A DNA stretch of 10,909 nt from Clostridiales bacterium UBA7573 (GTDB lineage: Bacteria > Bacillota > Clostridia > Oscillospirales > CAG-272). The stretch is from contig DLLB01000016.1 in the NCBI GenBank assembly GCA_002477905.1, positions 9,867-20,775 of the forward strand, given 5' to 3'. Of this stretch, positions 1-6,738 are shown one piece after another. The notes under the pieces were generated by a model. It did not search any database, was not told the origin of the DNA, and worked only from the letters and a program-made list of their open reading frames with translations. A program made the position numbers and the translations under genes. Numbering within the stretch: position 1 is the first letter of the stretch; each line of letters begins with the position of its first letter.

Positions 1-1185
1 CTCGGAAGCAAACAAAGCGCCGCTTTCGGTCATATCCTGAAGAATTGCCGCATTGGAATCTGCATAATACATACCCGCAAATTTACCTGCGTCTTTGGTC
101 TGAAAGCCGCGGTCGTCCACCGGAACCAGAATTTCCATCTGATAACGGCGGCAGGTCTGATAGTCATCCGCGCCAAAGCCGGGGGCTGTATGCACGCAAC
201 CGGTACCGCTGTCCATCGTAACATAATCCGCATTGACCAAAAGGCTCTCCCGATCCAAAAACGGATGCTGTGCCTTCATAAATTCAAACGCACTGCCGGG
301 CATTTCCGTCAGCACCTCATACTGTGCAACGCCGCCCGCTTCCATGGTTTTCGGAAGCAGTGCTTTTGCCACGATATAGCATTCGCCGTTTTCGGCTTTT
401 ACCACCACATACGGTTCTGCCGGATTCAATGCAATCGCAAGGTTGCCGGGAAGCGTCCATGTGGTAGTCGTCCAAATAATAAAGTAAGTTTTGGAAAGGT
501 CGCAGACACCGGATAGCTTACCCAAATCGTCTTTGACACGGAACTTTACATAAATAGAGGTGCAGGGATCGGTCTGATATTCAATCTCTGCCTCCGCAAG
601 CGCCGTCTCATCCTTCGGGCACCAGTACACCGGCTTCATTCCTTTATAAATGTAACCTTTTTCATACATTTTGCCGAATACTTTCACTTCCTGTGCCTCA
701 AAAGCAGGATCCATCGTCAGATAAGGATGATCCCAATCGCCGCTGACGCCGAGTCGTTTAAACTGTCCGCGCTGTATATCGACAAAATTCTGTGCGAATG
801 CGTGGCAGGCATTCCGAAACTCCGGAATGCTCATTTTTTTGCGATCTAACTTATTTTGCTTGATAATCGCGCTTTCAATCGGCATTCCGTGGTTATCCCA
901 TCCCGGTACATAGGGGACGCGATAACCGCTCATCGTCTTATACTTATTGATAAAATCCTTTAAGATTTTATTCATGGCAGTTCCCATGTGGATATTGCCG
1001 TTGGAAAAGGGAGGACCGTCATGCAGGACAAACGAAGGCTTACCCGCACGGTTTTTCTGCATCATTCCGTACAGATCAATCTTCTTCCAATAGTCCAGCA
1101 TTTTCGGTTCTCTTTGCGGAAGATTTGCCCGCATTTCAAACGCGGTGCTCGGTAAATTCAGGGTGCTTGTATAATCCTTTGGCAT
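1..1185 (-). CDS. ileS: Isoleucyl-tRNA synthetase, N-terminal 395 residues (cut by window edge)
   Basis: The protein charges tRNA-Ile with isoleucine in the cytoplasm and edits misactivated valine. The reading frame is open without a stop from the ATG at 1185 to base 1; a full protein is usually about 900-1050 residues, so roughly 40 percent is present. The class I nucleotide-binding signature is visible: HDGPPF at residues 55-60 and GNIHMGTAMNK at 63-73, with HMGT in the HIGH position. The CP1 editing domain follows, with WTTTTWTLPGN near 238-248 and the GTGCVHTAPGFGADDY block near 327-342. The KMSKS loop and any C-terminal zinc site lie outside the window. An AAAGGACAG ribosome site lies about 6 bases before the ATG. 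It is last of the visible genes in the cluster, 53 bases after divIVA, with no T-box-like leader in that gap, so it is probably cotranscribed with it. The family is certain from the motifs. Confidence 0.97.
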   Translation of the reverse strand, partial: MPKDYTSTLNLPSTAFEMRANLPQREPKMLDYWKKIDLYGMMQKNRAGKPSFVLHDGPPFSNGNIHMGTAMNKILKDFINKYKTMSGYRVPYVPGWDNHGMPIESAIIKQNKLDRKKMSIPEFRNACHAFAQNFVDIQRGQFKRLGVSGDWDHPYLTMDPAFEAQEVKVFGKMYEKGYIYKGMKPVYWCPKDETALAEAEIEYQTDPCTSIYVKFRVKDDLGKLSGVCDLSKTYFIIWTTTTWTLPGNLAIALNPAEPYVVVKAENGECYIVAKALLPKTMEAGGVAQYEVLTEMPGSAFEFMKAQHPFLDRESLLVNADYVTMDSGTGCVHTAPGFGADDYQTCRRYQMEILVPVDDRGFQTKDAGKFAGMYYADSNAAILQDMTESGALFASE

Positions 1186-1238
1186 TGTTTTCTGTCCTTT
1201 TTGCCTTTCCTGTTTGATGATGTAAGGAAACGGATCGC

Positions 1239-1757
1239 TCAGTTTCCGGAGGTGCTGATCTTCAGACGGATCTGCTCCATAATGGTTGCACGGAATTGTG
1301 CTTCATCCGGCAAAGAAATCAGGTTCAGCTGCTCTGCCGCGGCATGGATGGTATCCATCTGTTTCTGATACTGTGATTCCAATGCTTCCCGGAATGCAAC
1401 TGCAAGCTTTTGCAATTCAATCAGCGTGGAAAGCTCCTGCTCGCACGCATGACGGCATTCTGCAATTTTCTCCTCGCAAGCGGTTTCCGTTGCCTTCATC
1501 AAGGACCGCGCCTGATCCTTTGCATCTTCTAAGATACGTTCCGCCTGCGCGTTTGCACGAGCCGCGGCATTCGCGATCTTATCTGCATTTTCTTTCGCCG
1601 GTTGCAGGGTTTTGATCGCTTCCAAAAGCTGATCCTTCAGGTCGCTGTTTTCCAGCATAATGGATTCCTGCTTATCCAGCATTGTACGGATGTAGGCATC
1701 TACTTCCTCCGGGGCATAGCCACGGAGTGCTTTCTGAAAGTTCGGGATCTGTTCCAT
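1239..1757 (-). CDS. divIVA: DivIVA-domain coiled-coil protein
   Basis: A cell-pole/septum scaffold protein, 172 residues from the chosen start. The N-terminus (MEQIPNFQKALRGYAPEEVDAYI region, residues 1-23) carries the DivIVA lipid-binding-domain signature F-x-K-A-L-R-G-Y-x-x-E-E-V-D-A-Y. Residues about 25-155 are Ala/Glu/Lys/Gln-rich and predicted to be coiled coil. The family assembles into oligomers at curved membrane and recruits division or wall-growth proteins. An in-frame ATG 30 bases upstream would add ten residues, but the start at 1757 has an AAGGAGGAG site 7 bases before it and begins right at the domain. It is shorter than Bacillus or Streptococcus DivIVA in its C-terminal tail. 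Its ribosome site overlaps the ylmH stop codon. The position between ylmH and ileS is the classical one for this gene. Confidence 0.93.
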   Translation of the reverse strand: MEQIPNFQKALRGYAPEEVDAYIRTMLDKQESIMLENSDLKDQLLEAIKTLQPAKENADKIANAAARANAQAERILEDAKDQARSLMKATETACEEKIAECRHACEQELSTLIELQKLAVAFREALESQYQKQMDTIHAAAEQLNLISLPDEAQFRATIMEQIRLKISTSGN

Positions 1758-1764
1758 AGTTAAA

Positions 1765-1773
1765 CTCCTCCTT
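1765..1773 (-). promoter_or_regulatory. Ribosome binding site that fixes the divIVA start
   Basis: AAGGAGGAG on the minus strand, 7 bases before the ATG at 1757. It overlaps the ylmH stop codon (1772-1774), and it favours this ATG over the in-frame ATG at 1787, which lies inside ylmH and has no comparable site. Confidence 0.85.
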
Positions 1774-2539
1774 ACAGATACTGCCATGCGCAGAATCTGA
1801 TTCTATTTTTTTTCGTATATTCCTCACAGTCACGGATGACGAAACGTCCCGCGCCTGTTACAGACAACTGATCTCCCGACGCAATCTGCGCATCGGGGGA
1901 AAGGACTTCCGTAAAATTCAACCGTACCTTGCCGGAAGCAATCAAGGCTTTGGCTTTTTCGCGGGAAAGCCGGGTAACGGAAGCCACTGCGCAGTCAAGC
2001 CGTGCGGAAGCAATCGTATCATGCAATTCCCTATAATTTCGTTGTGCGGTAAAATCCGCAGGAAGCTGTTTCCGGCAAACATGTACCTTATCTGCACCGA
2101 CGCGCTCCCACTGCTCCAGCAGAAACGGAGCCACACTTTCCGCGCAAAAACACACACAACCTTGTTCCTCTTGCGGAACAAGATCGCCAACGGCTTGTCT
2201 TGCCACGCCCAGTGCAAGCAGGCTGCCGAGATAATCCCGATGTGTCAGCGTATGATAACCGCTGCCCTGTATGTGTAATACCGCGATTTCCGACTCCCAC
2301 CCATCCGGCGGTTCCGTCGGATCCTCGGCAAAGTACCAATCCGGCAGACAAAACAGCTTTTTCCGCTCTGCGTCCGCATACCCGCCGAATAAGCGGTAAC
2401 GCGATACCTGACACTGTGCAAGATACTGCTTTGCGTGGTATTGTTCTTCCGGATTGAGAAAATCGGATACCGCTACTTCTCCGCGCTCTGCCAAAACGAG
2501 CAGATCCCGGATACGGGCATAGAAAATCGGTTCCATCAT
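1772..2539 (-). CDS. ylmH: YlmH-family S4-domain RNA-binding protein
   Basis: A 255-residue cytoplasmic RNA-binding protein. The N-terminal and central part carries the family signature LTHRDYLGSLLALGVARQAVGDL (residues about 98-120, quoted here in two parts: LTHRDYLGSL and LALGVARQAVGDL). Residues about 181-238 form an S4 RNA-binding domain (R-L-S-R-E-K-A-K-A-L-I-A-S-G-K-V near 190-205). In Bacillus subtilis YlmH has been linked to ribosome-associated quality control, binding stalled 50S-tRNA complexes; older work tied the locus to cell division by synteny. Length matches the family (about 255-260). The ATG at 2539 overlaps the ylmG stop as ATGA (2536-2539), so translation is probably coupled; a second ATG follows directly at 2536. 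The family assignment is secure from order plus motif; the exact molecular role here is inferred from homologues. Confidence 0.93.
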   Translation of the reverse strand: MMEPIFYARIRDLLVLAERGEVAVSDFLNPEEQYHAKQYLAQCQVSRYRLFGGYADAERKKLFCLPDWYFAEDPTEPPDGWESEIAVLHIQGSGYHTLTHRDYLGSLLALGVARQAVGDLVPQEEQGCVCFCAESVAPFLLEQWERVGADKVHVCRKQLPADFTAQRNYRELHDTIASARLDCAVASVTRLSREKAKALIASGKVRLNFTEVLSPDAQIASGDQLSVTGAGRFVIRDCEEYTKKNRIRFCAWQYL

Positions 2540-2805
2540 AACACGGCGATCAGAATTCCGATCGTAACCACTGTCAGTAAAAATGACAGATCCAACGGGA
2601 AATTTCGGGCAAATGCAAAATGATCCAGTAAACGTCTGAACGGCATCGTAACCGCTTCCGTCACATTATCCAGAAATGCAATCAACATATTGTCCCGATC
2701 AATGAAGTCAAACCAAGAAAGAATTGCGTCAAAAAACAGGATGATGTCCAGTGCATAAAGCGCGATCAGAGCAATTTGTCTGAGCATCTGCAACATCAAT
2801 TCCAC
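2536..2805 (-). CDS. ylmG: YggT/YlmG-family small membrane protein
   Basis: An 89-residue integral membrane protein. Two hydrophobic segments are visible, about residues 8-32 (ending in the L-S-W-F motif typical of the family) and about 70-89. Between them lies a loop with P-F-R-R-L-L-D at about 55-61, matching the YggT P-x-R-R-x-[IL] motif. Homologues are implicated in envelope or division-site organisation and, in plastids, nucleoid distribution, but no reaction is known. The start is a GTG at 2805 with a strong AAGGGAGGGG site (2811-2820) 5 bases upstream; the next in-frame ATG (codon 4) would be spaced too far from it. It follows sepF after 87 bases and overlaps ylmH by four bases. Confidence 0.92.
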   Translation of the reverse strand: MELMLQMLRQIALIALYALDIILFFDAILSWFDFIDRDNMLIAFLDNVTEAVTMPFRRLLDHFAFARNFPLDLSFLLTVVTIGILIAVL

Positions 2806-2842
2806 ACAATCCCCTCCCTTCGCATGTTCGCGCTTGCATTTC

Positions 2843-2882
2843 TCAAAGAAAAAGAAATCTCACCGATGCATCGCACATCGGT
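2843..2882 (-). terminator. Hairpin plus T-rich tract between sepF and ylmG (possible attenuator)
   Basis: On the minus strand, 10 bases after the sepF stop, ACCGATG (2876-2882) pairs perfectly with CATCGGT (2862-2868) around a 7-base loop. A T-rich run (TTTCTTTTTCTTTG, 2843-2856) follows after about five bases. The 7-bp stem is short and the T-tract is interrupted, so this looks more like a partial terminator or processing site that would lower ylmG-ylmH-divIVA-ileS expression relative to sepF than a full stop. Confidence 0.4.
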
Positions 2883-2892
2883 TTGAATGGTT

Positions 2893-3366
2893 TTAATAGC
2901 CGTTCTTTCTGCCCCCCGGAAACTGTCCGTTTGCAACGCTGACGTCATGCGGCGTAATGCAGAAAATATGGGCCGCCACCACCTGCAACTGTCCGCGTAA
3001 AGAAAACGCAACGCCGCTCAAAAAGTCTACCAGCCGACGTTCAATCTCCGGATTGGTTTGTTCCAAATTCAATAAAACCGTATGATTATTCATCAAAAGA
3101 TTGGCGATCTTGGTTGCCTCCTCAAAGGTTGTCGGACGCTCCACCTTAATCTCGCCGGCGGCACTGACCGGTACCTGCTGCGGCTGCGGTTGCGGCTGTG
3201 CGGGCATGTACATCCCCGCCATTGCCTGCGGATTGACGCCGTATTGTGACATCATTCCCATCGGATCGTTCATTTTGTTCGTCTCCATGTATGTTTCCTC
3301 CTGATCAAATAGTTTCTGTTGTGAAACCGGGACATGCTCGCCCGGATTTTTTCTGAAAAGTCCCAT
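2893..3366 (-). CDS. sepF: SepF cell-division protein (FtsZ membrane anchor)
   Basis: A 157-residue protein that in Gram-positives binds the FtsZ C-terminal tail and ties the Z-ring to the membrane. The C-terminal SepF core is clear at about residues 72-146: E-I-K-V-E-R-P-T-T-F-E-E-A, then V-L-L-N-L-E-Q, R-R-L-V-D-F-L-S-G-V-A-F-S-L-R-G and I-F-C-I-T-P-H-D-V. The N-terminus (MGLFRKNPGEHVP) is short and charged and does not form an obvious long amphipathic helix as in Bacillus SepF. Residues about 27-65 form a flexible linker rich in Met, Gln and Pro (PAQPQPQPQQ at 55-64). The start has AGGAGG (3375-3380) 8 bases upstream. It lies 30 bases after ylmE. Family certain; membrane-binding mode unclear. 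Confidence 0.95.
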   Translation of the reverse strand: MGLFRKNPGEHVPVSQQKLFDQEETYMETNKMNDPMGMMSQYGVNPQAMAGMYMPAQPQPQPQQVPVSAAGEIKVERPTTFEEATKIANLLMNNHTVLLNLEQTNPEIERRLVDFLSGVAFSLRGQLQVVAAHIFCITPHDVSVANGQFPGGRKNGY

Positions 3367-3396
3367 CCTGCTTTCCTCCTGTATCCCGATATAAAA

Positions 3397-4209
3397 TTAT
3401 GTTTTTTGCGGTACTGTTTCGCCCGCGCACAATTTCGGCGGTCTTGCGCCGAACAATGCGCTTCCGATCCGTACCATGGTTGTCCCTGCGAAAATTGCCT
3501 GTTCATAGCTGTCCGACATTCCCATGGAGAGAATCGGCGGCGCCGATTGCTCCGGTCGATCCAGAAAACCGACTGTATCTATATTATGAGGGTTTTTTAT
3601 AAAATTGTCAACAAAAATCTGATAAGTTTTCAGAAAAAACTTTTCATAATCCGATTTTTGCTCACATTTGGGAGCCATTGTCATAATTCCGCGCACCCGC
3701 AGATGCGCAAAAGCACGGACTGCCTGATAAAATGCGGGGAAATCTTTTGGCAAAATTCCACCCTTTTCCGGTTCTTCTCCGCTGTTGATCTCAATCAACA
3801 CATCCATCGTACGTCCAAGCCGGCACATCTGCTTTTCAATCTCCTGTGCAAGCGCTACCCGATCAAGGGAATGGATCATGCAGACTTTATCCGCAATATA
3901 TTTTACCTTGTTGATCTGCAGGCTGCCAATGAAATGCAACCGTACCTGTGTGCGATCGATCTGCTCATATTTTTCAAGCAGTTCCTGTACGCGATTTTCT
4001 CCGATGTCGGTCAATCCCAGATTCCGAATGGCGTAATTGATCTGCGCGGGAGGCACAAATTTGGTTGCGGCAAGCAAAGTGACATCTGCGAGATTCCGAT
4101 GACTCTGCGTGCAAGCCTGCGCGATCGTTGTCCGCACCGCATGAAAGCGCGTTTGCAAAAAATGCTGTGTCGCAAGTTCAAGACCGCAGTCCAAGTCGTT
4201 TTCCGTCAT
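3397..4209 (-). CDS. ylmE: PLP-homeostasis protein, YggS/YlmE/PLPBP family
   Basis: A cytoplasmic pyridoxal-phosphate binding protein with alanine-racemase-type N-domain fold but no known enzyme activity; homologues control vitamin B6 and amino-acid homeostasis. K50 in L-L-A-A-T-K-F-V is the PLP lysine. Also visible: I-G-E-N-R-V-Q-E-L (69-77), H-F-I-G-S-L-Q-I-N-K (92-101), L-S-M-G-M-S-D-S-Y-E (227-236) and G-T-T-M-V-R-I-G-S-A-L-F-G (242-254). At 270 residues it is longer than the usual 220-235, with an N-terminal extension, an inserted or lengthened stretch at about 190-225 and a C-terminal tail. Its ATG overlaps the end of the HlyD-like gene by 32 bases, with GGAGG 7 bases upstream inside that gene, implying translational coupling. 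The codons for residues about 184-210 are clearly more AT-rich than the rest. Confidence 0.94.
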   Translation of the reverse strand: MTENDLDCGLELATQHFLQTRFHAVRTTIAQACTQSHRNLADVTLLAATKFVPPAQINYAIRNLGLTDIGENRVQELLEKYEQIDRTQVRLHFIGSLQINKVKYIADKVCMIHSLDRVALAQEIEKQMCRLGRTMDVLIEINSGEEPEKGGILPKDFPAFYQAVRAFAHLRVRGIMTMAPKCEQKSDYEKFFLKTYQIFVDNFIKNPHNIDTVGFLDRPEQSAPPILSMGMSDSYEQAIFAGTTMVRIGSALFGARPPKLCAGETVPQKT

Positions 4210-5392
4210 AAAGGTTCCTCCCCTCCGTAATCATCCGCGCCCCTTCATAGAGTCCCTCCGAAGCGGCAAGCAGGTAGGCGCCGTTCTCATCCCGCAGAAT
4301 CTCTGCCGCAACAAATCGGACCTCATTGCCGTACAGCAAATAAATTCCCGTTTTCCCATCATAAAAGCGGCAAGCCGCATAGGGGATCTCATAGCCGCTT
4401 TGCGACGGTAAAAAAACATCGACGCCGGAAAACCGGCAGTTCTGCCAATCGGATGGCAACGTTTCACAGGCAAACACACAATAGGTCCCGCTATCTGCGG
4501 CAAGCAGGGACGTCAAAGTACATGACATGGCGCTACCACCGTTTTGCGGTGCGATCCGATATTCGTTTCCAATCTGAAAAGCGGCGACTTCCGCAGTCGG
4601 GAGCAGGCATACCCCATACCAAAGCGACTCCGTCACCAAGGTTCCGATCACATCCGGAGAAAGGGGGACAGGGGATGCCGTAAGCAATGCCTGCATCTCC
4701 TCCGGCGAAGCCGTTTGTAAAGTTTGCAAAAGCTGTTCGGTACTGTATATCGGGCTATACCCGTCCGCGCCGGCATAAAACCAACCGGACGCGGGAGCCG
4801 TCACAGCTTGCTCTGCGGCGCCAAGAAACTGTGCCCGATCGGAAAGCAGCTGTTTTTCCTGCGCGGTAAGATCCGCGTTGCCGTTTGCTTCCTGTAATTG
4901 CAAAGCCGCAATGCGAAGGAGCTCGTCCGCACGGGAAATCTCCGCTTCATCTCCCTTTGCAATCGCACGATTGCGCCGGCATATGGCTTCGGTGATCTGT
5001 GCCTGGATCTGCGTATATCGTACCGATGGAGCGGATGCCTGTATGGTTTTTCCGAGAAGTGCGAGCTGATCCTGTACCTTTTGCAGTTGCGCCGCTTGTT
5101 GCGTCTGTTCTTCTGCAAAGCCGTAAGCCAGTACCTCATCTTTTGCCATCCGTTCCCCGTCTGTACATCCATACGCCACCGCGGCGGAAGAACAGTACAC
5201 CGTTTGTTCGGTGCGAAATACCGTCATACGCGCGGGCAACTTTTTTCCCGTCTGCGTTTGATGCAAAGTTTGGGTGGATACGGCGGAAAAATGACCGCCG
5301 AACACATGATAGACTGTGTAAAGGAGGAAAAGCACCATCAGGAAAAGGAGTCCGGCACGAAAAAGCGTGCGTTTCAAATAGGCAATATCCAC
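4178..5392 (-). CDS. HlyD-like single-pass membrane protein of the division cluster
   Basis: A 404-residue protein. A short cytoplasmic N-terminus (MDIAYLKRTLFR) leads into one transmembrane helix at about residues 13-31 (LLFLMVLFLLYTVYHVF region), placing the rest outside the membrane. Residues about 93-195 are Gln/Ala/Glu-rich and probably alpha-helical hairpin or coiled coil. A barrel-sandwich motif T-A-P-A-S-G-W-F-Y-A-G-A-D-G-Y (198-212) and a beta-rich C-terminal half follow. This is the layout of HlyD/RND membrane-fusion adaptors, but no ABC transporter or outer-membrane partner is encoded nearby. I chose GTG at 5392 because AAAGGAG lies 9 bases upstream and the residues before it (PLQPCGGRFQ) look non-coding. 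It is the first gene after the extended -10 promoter and overlaps ylmE by 32 bases. Similar proteins occur next to sepF in Clostridia; function unknown, possibly an envelope or divisome factor. Confidence 0.85.
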   Translation of the reverse strand: MDIAYLKRTLFRAGLLFLMVLFLLYTVYHVFGGHFSAVSTQTLHQTQTGKKLPARMTVFRTEQTVYCSSAAVAYGCTDGERMAKDEVLAYGFAEEQTQQAAQLQKVQDQLALLGKTIQASAPSVRYTQIQAQITEAICRRNRAIAKGDEAEISRADELLRIAALQLQEANGNADLTAQEKQLLSDRAQFLGAAEQAVTAPASGWFYAGADGYSPIYSTEQLLQTLQTASPEEMQALLTASPVPLSPDVIGTLVTESLWYGVCLLPTAEVAAFQIGNEYRIAPQNGGSAMSCTLTSLLAADSGTYCVFACETLPSDWQNCRFSGVDVFLPSQSGYEIPYAACRFYDGKTGIYLLYGNEVRFVAAEILRDENGAYLLAASEGLYEGARMITEGRNLYDGKRLGLRS

Positions 5393-5401
5393 GGGATCCT
5401 G

Positions 5402-5408
5402 CTCCTTT
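5402..5408 (-). promoter_or_regulatory. Ribosome binding site that fixes the GTG start of the HlyD-like gene
   Basis: AAAGGAG on the minus strand, 9 bases before GTG at 5392. No comparable site precedes the ATG at 5449, which would add 19 residues of unlikely composition. Confidence 0.7.
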
Positions 5409-5481
5409 CCTTCGTTTTGAAATCTGCCGCCACATGGTTGCAACGGCAAGGCGTATCATTCCTTAAATCATAAAATTTTAT

Positions 5482-5490
5482 ATTATATCA
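5482..5490 (-). promoter_or_regulatory. Extended -10 promoter for the division cluster
   Basis: TGATATAAT on the minus strand matches the extended -10 consensus TGnTATAAT. It sits in a strongly AT-rich stretch (5466-5511) that could act as an UP-like element; no good -35 hexamer is seen 17 bases upstream. Predicted start of transcription is about 5475, giving a leader of roughly 80 bases before the GTG at 5392. The -10 is clear; its use is inferred. Confidence 0.55.
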
Positions 5491-5549
5491 ACATTAATTT
5501 TAATTAATTTTACCCATTGCACAAAGAGCCATTGCTCGGCAAATAGACA

Positions 5550-6542
5550 TTATTGGAAAGTCGTACTTTGGGAAGAAGAATTGGCAAATACCGCTTGCGC
5601 CCGGGAGGCAATCGCCGGGAAGTCCGTTTGTTCTGACAGCCACCGCATCACCCGATTACAAACCGTTGTCACGGTATCCTGTTCGGAAAGAGAGAAAAAA
5701 TGCACCTCTTTATGGTGAGAAAACCATGTCAACTGCCGTTTGGCATAATTGCGGCTTCTCTGTTTAATCAAAGCGCAAGCATCGGAAAGCGTGGTTTCCC
5801 CGCGCAGATATGCCGCCAATTCTTTATATCCGATCGCCTGCGCGGCAGTAGAATTCTCCGGCAGATGCAAAGCGCGTACTTCCTCTAAAAGTCCCGCCTC
5901 CATCATCCGGTCTACCCGTTGATCGATTCTGCAATACAAGACCTGCCGGTCAGCGTAATCCAATCCCACTACCAATGCCCGATAGTACGGAGGTTCTGCC
6001 TGGGAACGCGCATCCCACTCGGATTTCGGAATTTTGGTCAACCGATAAATTTCCACCGCGCGCACCAGACGCTTACGGTTATTCGGATGAATCTTCTCCG
6101 CCTCCCGCGCATCCACTTCGCGTAATTCCGCCATCAGTTCCTCGGAAGAACATTGCATCAAGTGCGTGCGCAGAGCTTCGTCCGTCGGAATCTGTGCAAG
6201 ATCACATTGCCGAAGCATGCTGTCAAGATACAATCCCGTGCCACCGCAAAAAATCGGCAGATTCCCGCGTTGCAAAACTGCGTCCGCAGTTTTGCGCGCA
6301 AGCGGTACATAGTCAGCGCAGGAAAACGGGATGTCCGGCGGCAAAAAATGCAGAAGATGATGCGGAATATTTTCCATTTCGATCTCGGTAGGTTGTGCGG
6401 TTCCGATCGGCATCCCCATGTAGATTTGCATGGAATCACAGGAGAGGACTTCTCCGCCAAGTCGTTTTGCAAGCGCTACGGCAAGCGCGCTCTTGCCGCT
6501 TGCAGTTGGTCCTACAACAGCCAAAATCTGTGCGTTTTGCAT
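5550..6542 (-). CDS. miaA: tRNA dimethylallyltransferase MiaA
   Basis: Transfers the dimethylallyl group of DMAPP to N6 of A37 in tRNAs that read UNN codons. The 330-residue protein shows the family motifs in order: P-loop GPTASGKS (11-18), DSMQIY (36-41, with the catalytic Asp36), GGTGLY (100-105), HPNNRKRLVRAVE (152-164), AIGYKE (236-241) and RNYAKRQLTWF (264-274). Length is normal (about 300-330). The frame is open for 36 codons upstream, but AAAAAGGAG lies 6 bases before the ATG at 6542 and the extra residues do not resemble MiaA; ATG 6560 lacks a good site. It has its own strong promoter about 120 bases upstream. No clear terminator separates it from the division cluster, so readthrough into that cluster is possible. 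Confidence 0.96.
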   Translation of the reverse strand: MQNAQILAVVGPTASGKSALAVALAKRLGGEVLSCDSMQIYMGMPIGTAQPTEIEMENIPHHLLHFLPPDIPFSCADYVPLARKTADAVLQRGNLPIFCGGTGLYLDSMLRQCDLAQIPTDEALRTHLMQCSSEELMAELREVDAREAEKIHPNNRKRLVRAVEIYRLTKIPKSEWDARSQAEPPYYRALVVGLDYADRQVLYCRIDQRVDRMMEAGLLEEVRALHLPENSTAAQAIGYKELAAYLRGETTLSDACALIKQRSRNYAKRQLTWFSHHKEVHFFSLSEQDTVTTVCNRVMRWLSEQTDFPAIASRAQAVFANSSSQSTTFQ

Positions 6543-6548
6543 CCCGTT

Positions 6549-6557
6549 CTCCTTTTT
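6549..6557 (-). promoter_or_regulatory. Ribosome binding site that fixes the miaA start
   Basis: AAAAAGGAG on the minus strand, 6 bases before the ATG at 6542. It overlaps the codons that would follow an alternative ATG at 6560, so it favours the shorter protein. Confidence 0.8.
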
Positions 6558-6670
6558 CATCGGTTCCGACCGTCTGCGAGATTCCCCGCCAAAGCGGTGA
6601 AAAGAGACAAAAAACAACCGCCTTTCCCCACTTTGGCAGGAAAATGGCATAGATTCTGTCTATCCTTTAT

Positions 6671-6699
6671 ATTATATACGATTTTTGTCCGTTTGTCAA
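6671..6699 (-). promoter_or_regulatory. Consensus sigma-A promoter of miaA
   Basis: On the minus strand TTGACA (6694-6699) and TATAAT (6671-6676) are separated by exactly 17 bases, a perfect match to the housekeeping consensus. Transcription should start near 6664, leaving a leader of about 120 bases before miaA in which I see no recognisable riboswitch. Confidence 0.88.
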
Positions 6700-6738
6700 T
6701 GTTTTACCGCGCTTTTCTGTGATTTCTCCGATTTTTGT

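Noticed and set aside
986..997. HMGT instead of HIGH in the IleS active-site motif
   Set aside because: The fourth position of this motif varies among class I synthetases, and to my recollection Thr here occurs in other Gram-positive IleS proteins, so it is not treated as a defect.
3175..3200. CTGCGG-like short tandem DNA repeat in sepF
   Set aside because: It simply encodes the Gln/Pro-rich linker of SepF in frame; no evidence for an independent repeat element or slippage.
3334..4230. Open reading frame of 298 codons on the plus strand opposite ylmE
   Set aside because: It lies entirely antisense to ylmE and the start of sepF, has no ribosome site, is rich in Cys, Arg and His in a way typical of shadow frames, and resembles no protein family.
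5136..5459. 107-codon minus-strand frame starting just upstream of the HlyD-like gene
   Set aside because: The AAGGA before its ATG has no spacer, the frame overlaps the HlyD-like gene in another phase, and the peptide is Arg/Cys-rich shadow sequence.
5526..5537. Small hairpin GAGC-CATT-GCTC after miaA as a terminator
   Set aside because: Only four base pairs and no T-run on the minus strand; too weak to call a terminator.
6543..6650. Longer MiaA start adding 36 residues
   Set aside because: The added residues do not resemble MiaA, and the AAAAAGGAG site is correctly spaced only for the ATG at 6542.
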